Part shown: piece by piece, positions 62,186-64,000 of the stretch
How the letters are laid out: every line of letters starts with the position of its first letter
Numbering within the stretch: position 1 is the stretch's first letter
DNA from: Paenisporosarcina sp. OV554
GTDB taxonomy: Bacteria; Bacillota; Bacilli; Bacillales_A; Planococcaceae
DNA length: 64,000 bases
Assembly (NCBI RefSeq): GCF_003058165.1
Contig: NZ_QBUC01000017.1
Coordinates: forward strand, 1-64,000
Direction: 5' to 3'
Position numbers and translations under genes: made by a program
Notes under the pieces: model-generated
Told to the model about the DNA's origin: nothing
Database searches by the model: none
What the model saw: only the letters and a program-made list of their open reading frames with translations

Positions 62186-63826
62186 CTATTCTACGTATGC
62201 TTCACGGTAGTCCACTGCTTGTATTACATAGCGATAAATACCCTTTACGTTTTCTTTTTGAAGATAAACTTGTGTGCCATAATATAAAGGCGCAATTGCC
62301 ATTTCATCAATAAGAACTTTCTCAGCATCGACCATATATTTTGCTCGTTCTTCCAAATCCACTTCAGCATCTGCTTTAGAAACTAGATCATCGTACTCCG
62401 GAATCGAAATATTGCTATAGTTGTAAACATCTCCAGTCACGTATTGACCCATTAGGTTACTAGCATCGTCATAATCAGCACCCGTACCATAAATAGCTAA
62501 TTCATATTCTCCCGATTGTACAGTTTGAACAAAAACCTTTCCTTCTAACGTTTGTAATTCAACTTCTATTCCTAGATTTTGTTTCCACATTTCTTGCATG
62601 GCTTGGGAAAGTTTATTATATGTGTCATTTGTTTGGAATAAAAAGTTAATTTTCGGTAGGCTAGATAAGCCTAACTCTTTCAATCCCTCCACTAAAAGTT
62701 TCTTAGCGGTGTCTATGTCATTATCCTTGTATAAAGCTTCTCCTGCTAATTGCCTAAACTCACCAACACCACTTCCAAGTCCCGGCGGTATGAACGCTAA
62801 TGCTGGAATTTCCCCTCCTTGCGTTACCTTATCAACAATAAGTTGCCTATTTAAGGCTAGTCCTAGAGCTTTTCGAATTTTGACATTTTCTAAAATTTCA
62901 TTTTTATGATTATAACGAAGGTAAACTACTCGCGCGGCTGGTGCGGTTAATGCTTCCCCACTTTCGATTAATTTACTCCGTACACTGTTTGGTAGGTTAG
63001 TAGATACATTGAGTTGATTGGATTGATACATACCATAATCTGTATTTTGTTCATTTACCATTACCCATTTTAATTGTTTAAGCTTAACCACGTCTTTTGC
63101 CCAATAGTGTTCATTAGGCTCCATAATTACTTCTTGACCGTGTTTCCAGTTTTGAATTTTAAACGGACCATTTGAAACAAATGATTCTCCTTCCGATGCC
63201 CAGTCAGGCTTTGATTCAGCTACTTCTTTGTTAATTGGAAGTAGGGTGAAAAAAGCCGTTAAACCAAGGAAGAAGGACGTTGGTTTTTCAAGTGTTACTT
63301 CAAATGTATTTTCATCAATAACCTTCATCCCTAATTGTGCGGAATCTTTAATTTCACCACTATTGTATTGCATTCCATTCTTTATGAAGAATAAATTACT
63401 ACCCAATGGGGCAGCTGTTTCAGGACGAAGAGCTCTCTCCCATGAAAAATAGAAGTCTTCTGCTTTTACTTGATCCCCGTTTGACCACTTTGCGTTTTTA
63501 TTTAAATAAAATGTATAAACCAATCCATCGTCTGACATAGACCATTTTTCTGCTACACCAGCTTCTATATTTCCATCCTTGTCTAAGCGAACTAACCCTT
63601 CAAATAATTGGTTTGCCATGTCTCCGGCCATTTGGTTATCGATTAGTACTGGGTCTAAACTAGATGGCTCGGTGTTTGCGTTTACTATTAATGTTTGTTC
63701 CTTTTCTGTTTTTTGATTGTTTGTTTCATTTTCTTTTGGTTCTGTATTGGCTGTAGTACTACAAGCAGATACTAAAAGTGCACAAACTAATAATAGTGTG
63801 AGGAACAATGAATTTTTTCTTTTCAT
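62186..63826 (-). CDS. oppA: Oligopeptide-binding lipoprotein OppA
   Basis: Surface receptor of the importer. The 546 residues start with a lipoprotein signal (lipobox ALLVSAC, cysteine 22), then the SBP_bac_5 fold: TEPSSLDPVLIDNQMAGDMA, EKWSMSDDGLVYTFYLNKNA, KWSNGDQVKAEDFYFSWERA, and IRKALGLALNRQLIVDKVTQ. First gene of oppABCDF, on the minus strand. Unlike the binding protein of the other ABC operon it is a classical lipoprotein. Confidence 0.95.
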   Translation of the reverse strand: MKRKNSLFLTLLLVCALLVSACSTTANTEPKENETNNQKTEKEQTLIVNANTEPSSLDPVLIDNQMAGDMANQLFEGLVRLDKDGNIEAGVAEKWSMSDDGLVYTFYLNKNAKWSNGDQVKAEDFYFSWERALRPETAAPLGSNLFFIKNGMQYNSGEIKDSAQLGMKVIDENTFEVTLEKPTSFFLGLTAFFTLLPINKEVAESKPDWASEGESFVSNGPFKIQNWKHGQEVIMEPNEHYWAKDVVKLKQLKWVMVNEQNTDYGMYQSNQLNVSTNLPNSVRSKLIESGEALTAPAARVVYLRYNHKNEILENVKIRKALGLALNRQLIVDKVTQGGEIPALAFIPPGLGSGVGEFRQLAGEALYKDNDIDTAKKLLVEGLKELGLSSLPKINFLFQTNDTYNKLSQAMQEMWKQNLGIEVELQTLEGKVFVQTVQSGEYELAIYGTGADYDDASNLMGQYVTGDVYNYSNISIPEYDDLVSKADAEVDLEERAKYMVDAEKVLIDEMAIAPLYYGTQVYLQKENVKGIYRYVIQAVDYREAYVE

Positions 63827-64000
63827 ATTCTTTTATAACCCCCCTGTTTTAGTTAGTTTTCAAATTAATGCAAGTACAATACAAAAATCTCGAAAAATAA
63901 AAAAGTAGTTCCACAAACTATCAGTATAGGTATAATTCTTTTGATATCATACCCCCTCAATACTATACCTACCCATAGTATATAAAATTATAATAGTGGG
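63827..64000. other. Upstream region of oppA
   Basis: AT-rich leader. An inverted repeat ATACTAT (63960-63966) and ATAGTAT (63975-63981), with an 8-nt C-rich spacer, could be an operator. No gene is visible before the window ends. Confidence 0.4.

Overview
The window reads as chromosomal DNA of a low-GC, endospore-forming member of the Bacillales. The gene order citB, yneP, yneQ, yneR, plsY, parE, parC is the B. subtilis order, and YfkAB, SpoIIP-like and Opp proteins are of Bacillus type. A Planococcaceae-type genus (Psychrobacillus, Lysinibacillus, Sporosarcina and relatives) is my inference, not something the sequence proves. No rRNA, tRNA or CRISPR array was seen.

Layout. 1-3000: tail of an IS3-family element, mscL, a lytic transglycosylase, a GlsB-type membrane protein, a 35-residue membrane peptide and an AlkD-type glycosylase. 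3200-12950: an accessory array of unrelated small genes (isochorismatase-like hydrolase, DUF4306, NUDIX, DUF817, YnfA, small membrane proteins, GNAT, VanZ, a 407-residue unknown). They are separated by two forms of one short inverted repeat, here called box A and box B, and the array contains a tyrosine recombinase. One complete A-terminator-B site can fold like an integron attC site. 13090-26670: core genes (yfkAB, DCC, DinB, citB, yneP, yneQ, yneR, plsY, parE, parC, an MFS transporter) with one decayed SDR gene.

26800-57700 is a mosaic metal and cell-envelope region. It holds copper genes: copA, two csoR-copZ pairs, a multicopper oxidase lipoprotein, DUF1541 and F510_1955-type lipoproteins, a CcdA-like protein and a membrane-cupredoxin fusion. 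A histidine kinase and response regulator pair lies among them. Five promoters carry the same 11-bp-periodic direct repeat exactly 9 nt before a -10 hexamer, in front of the kinase operon, the oxidase, the DUF1541 lipoprotein, an asparagine synthetase and a TraX-family protein; this looks like the regulon of that two-component system. Five CsoR-type boxes mark csoR1, csoR2, copA, a MATE pump and the cupredoxin fusion. Also here are a seven-gene ABC operon with a PIG-L-like protein that has lost its metal motif and a substrate-binding protein with a C-terminal membrane anchor, a broken zinc-binding protein gene (adcA type) behind an intact Zur-like box, and many gene remnants (lgt, VTT, TlpA, SpoIIP, Fic, Mur ligase).

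57960-63826: a complete oppABCDF oligopeptide permease operon on the minus strand, with an attenuator-like hairpin after oppA.
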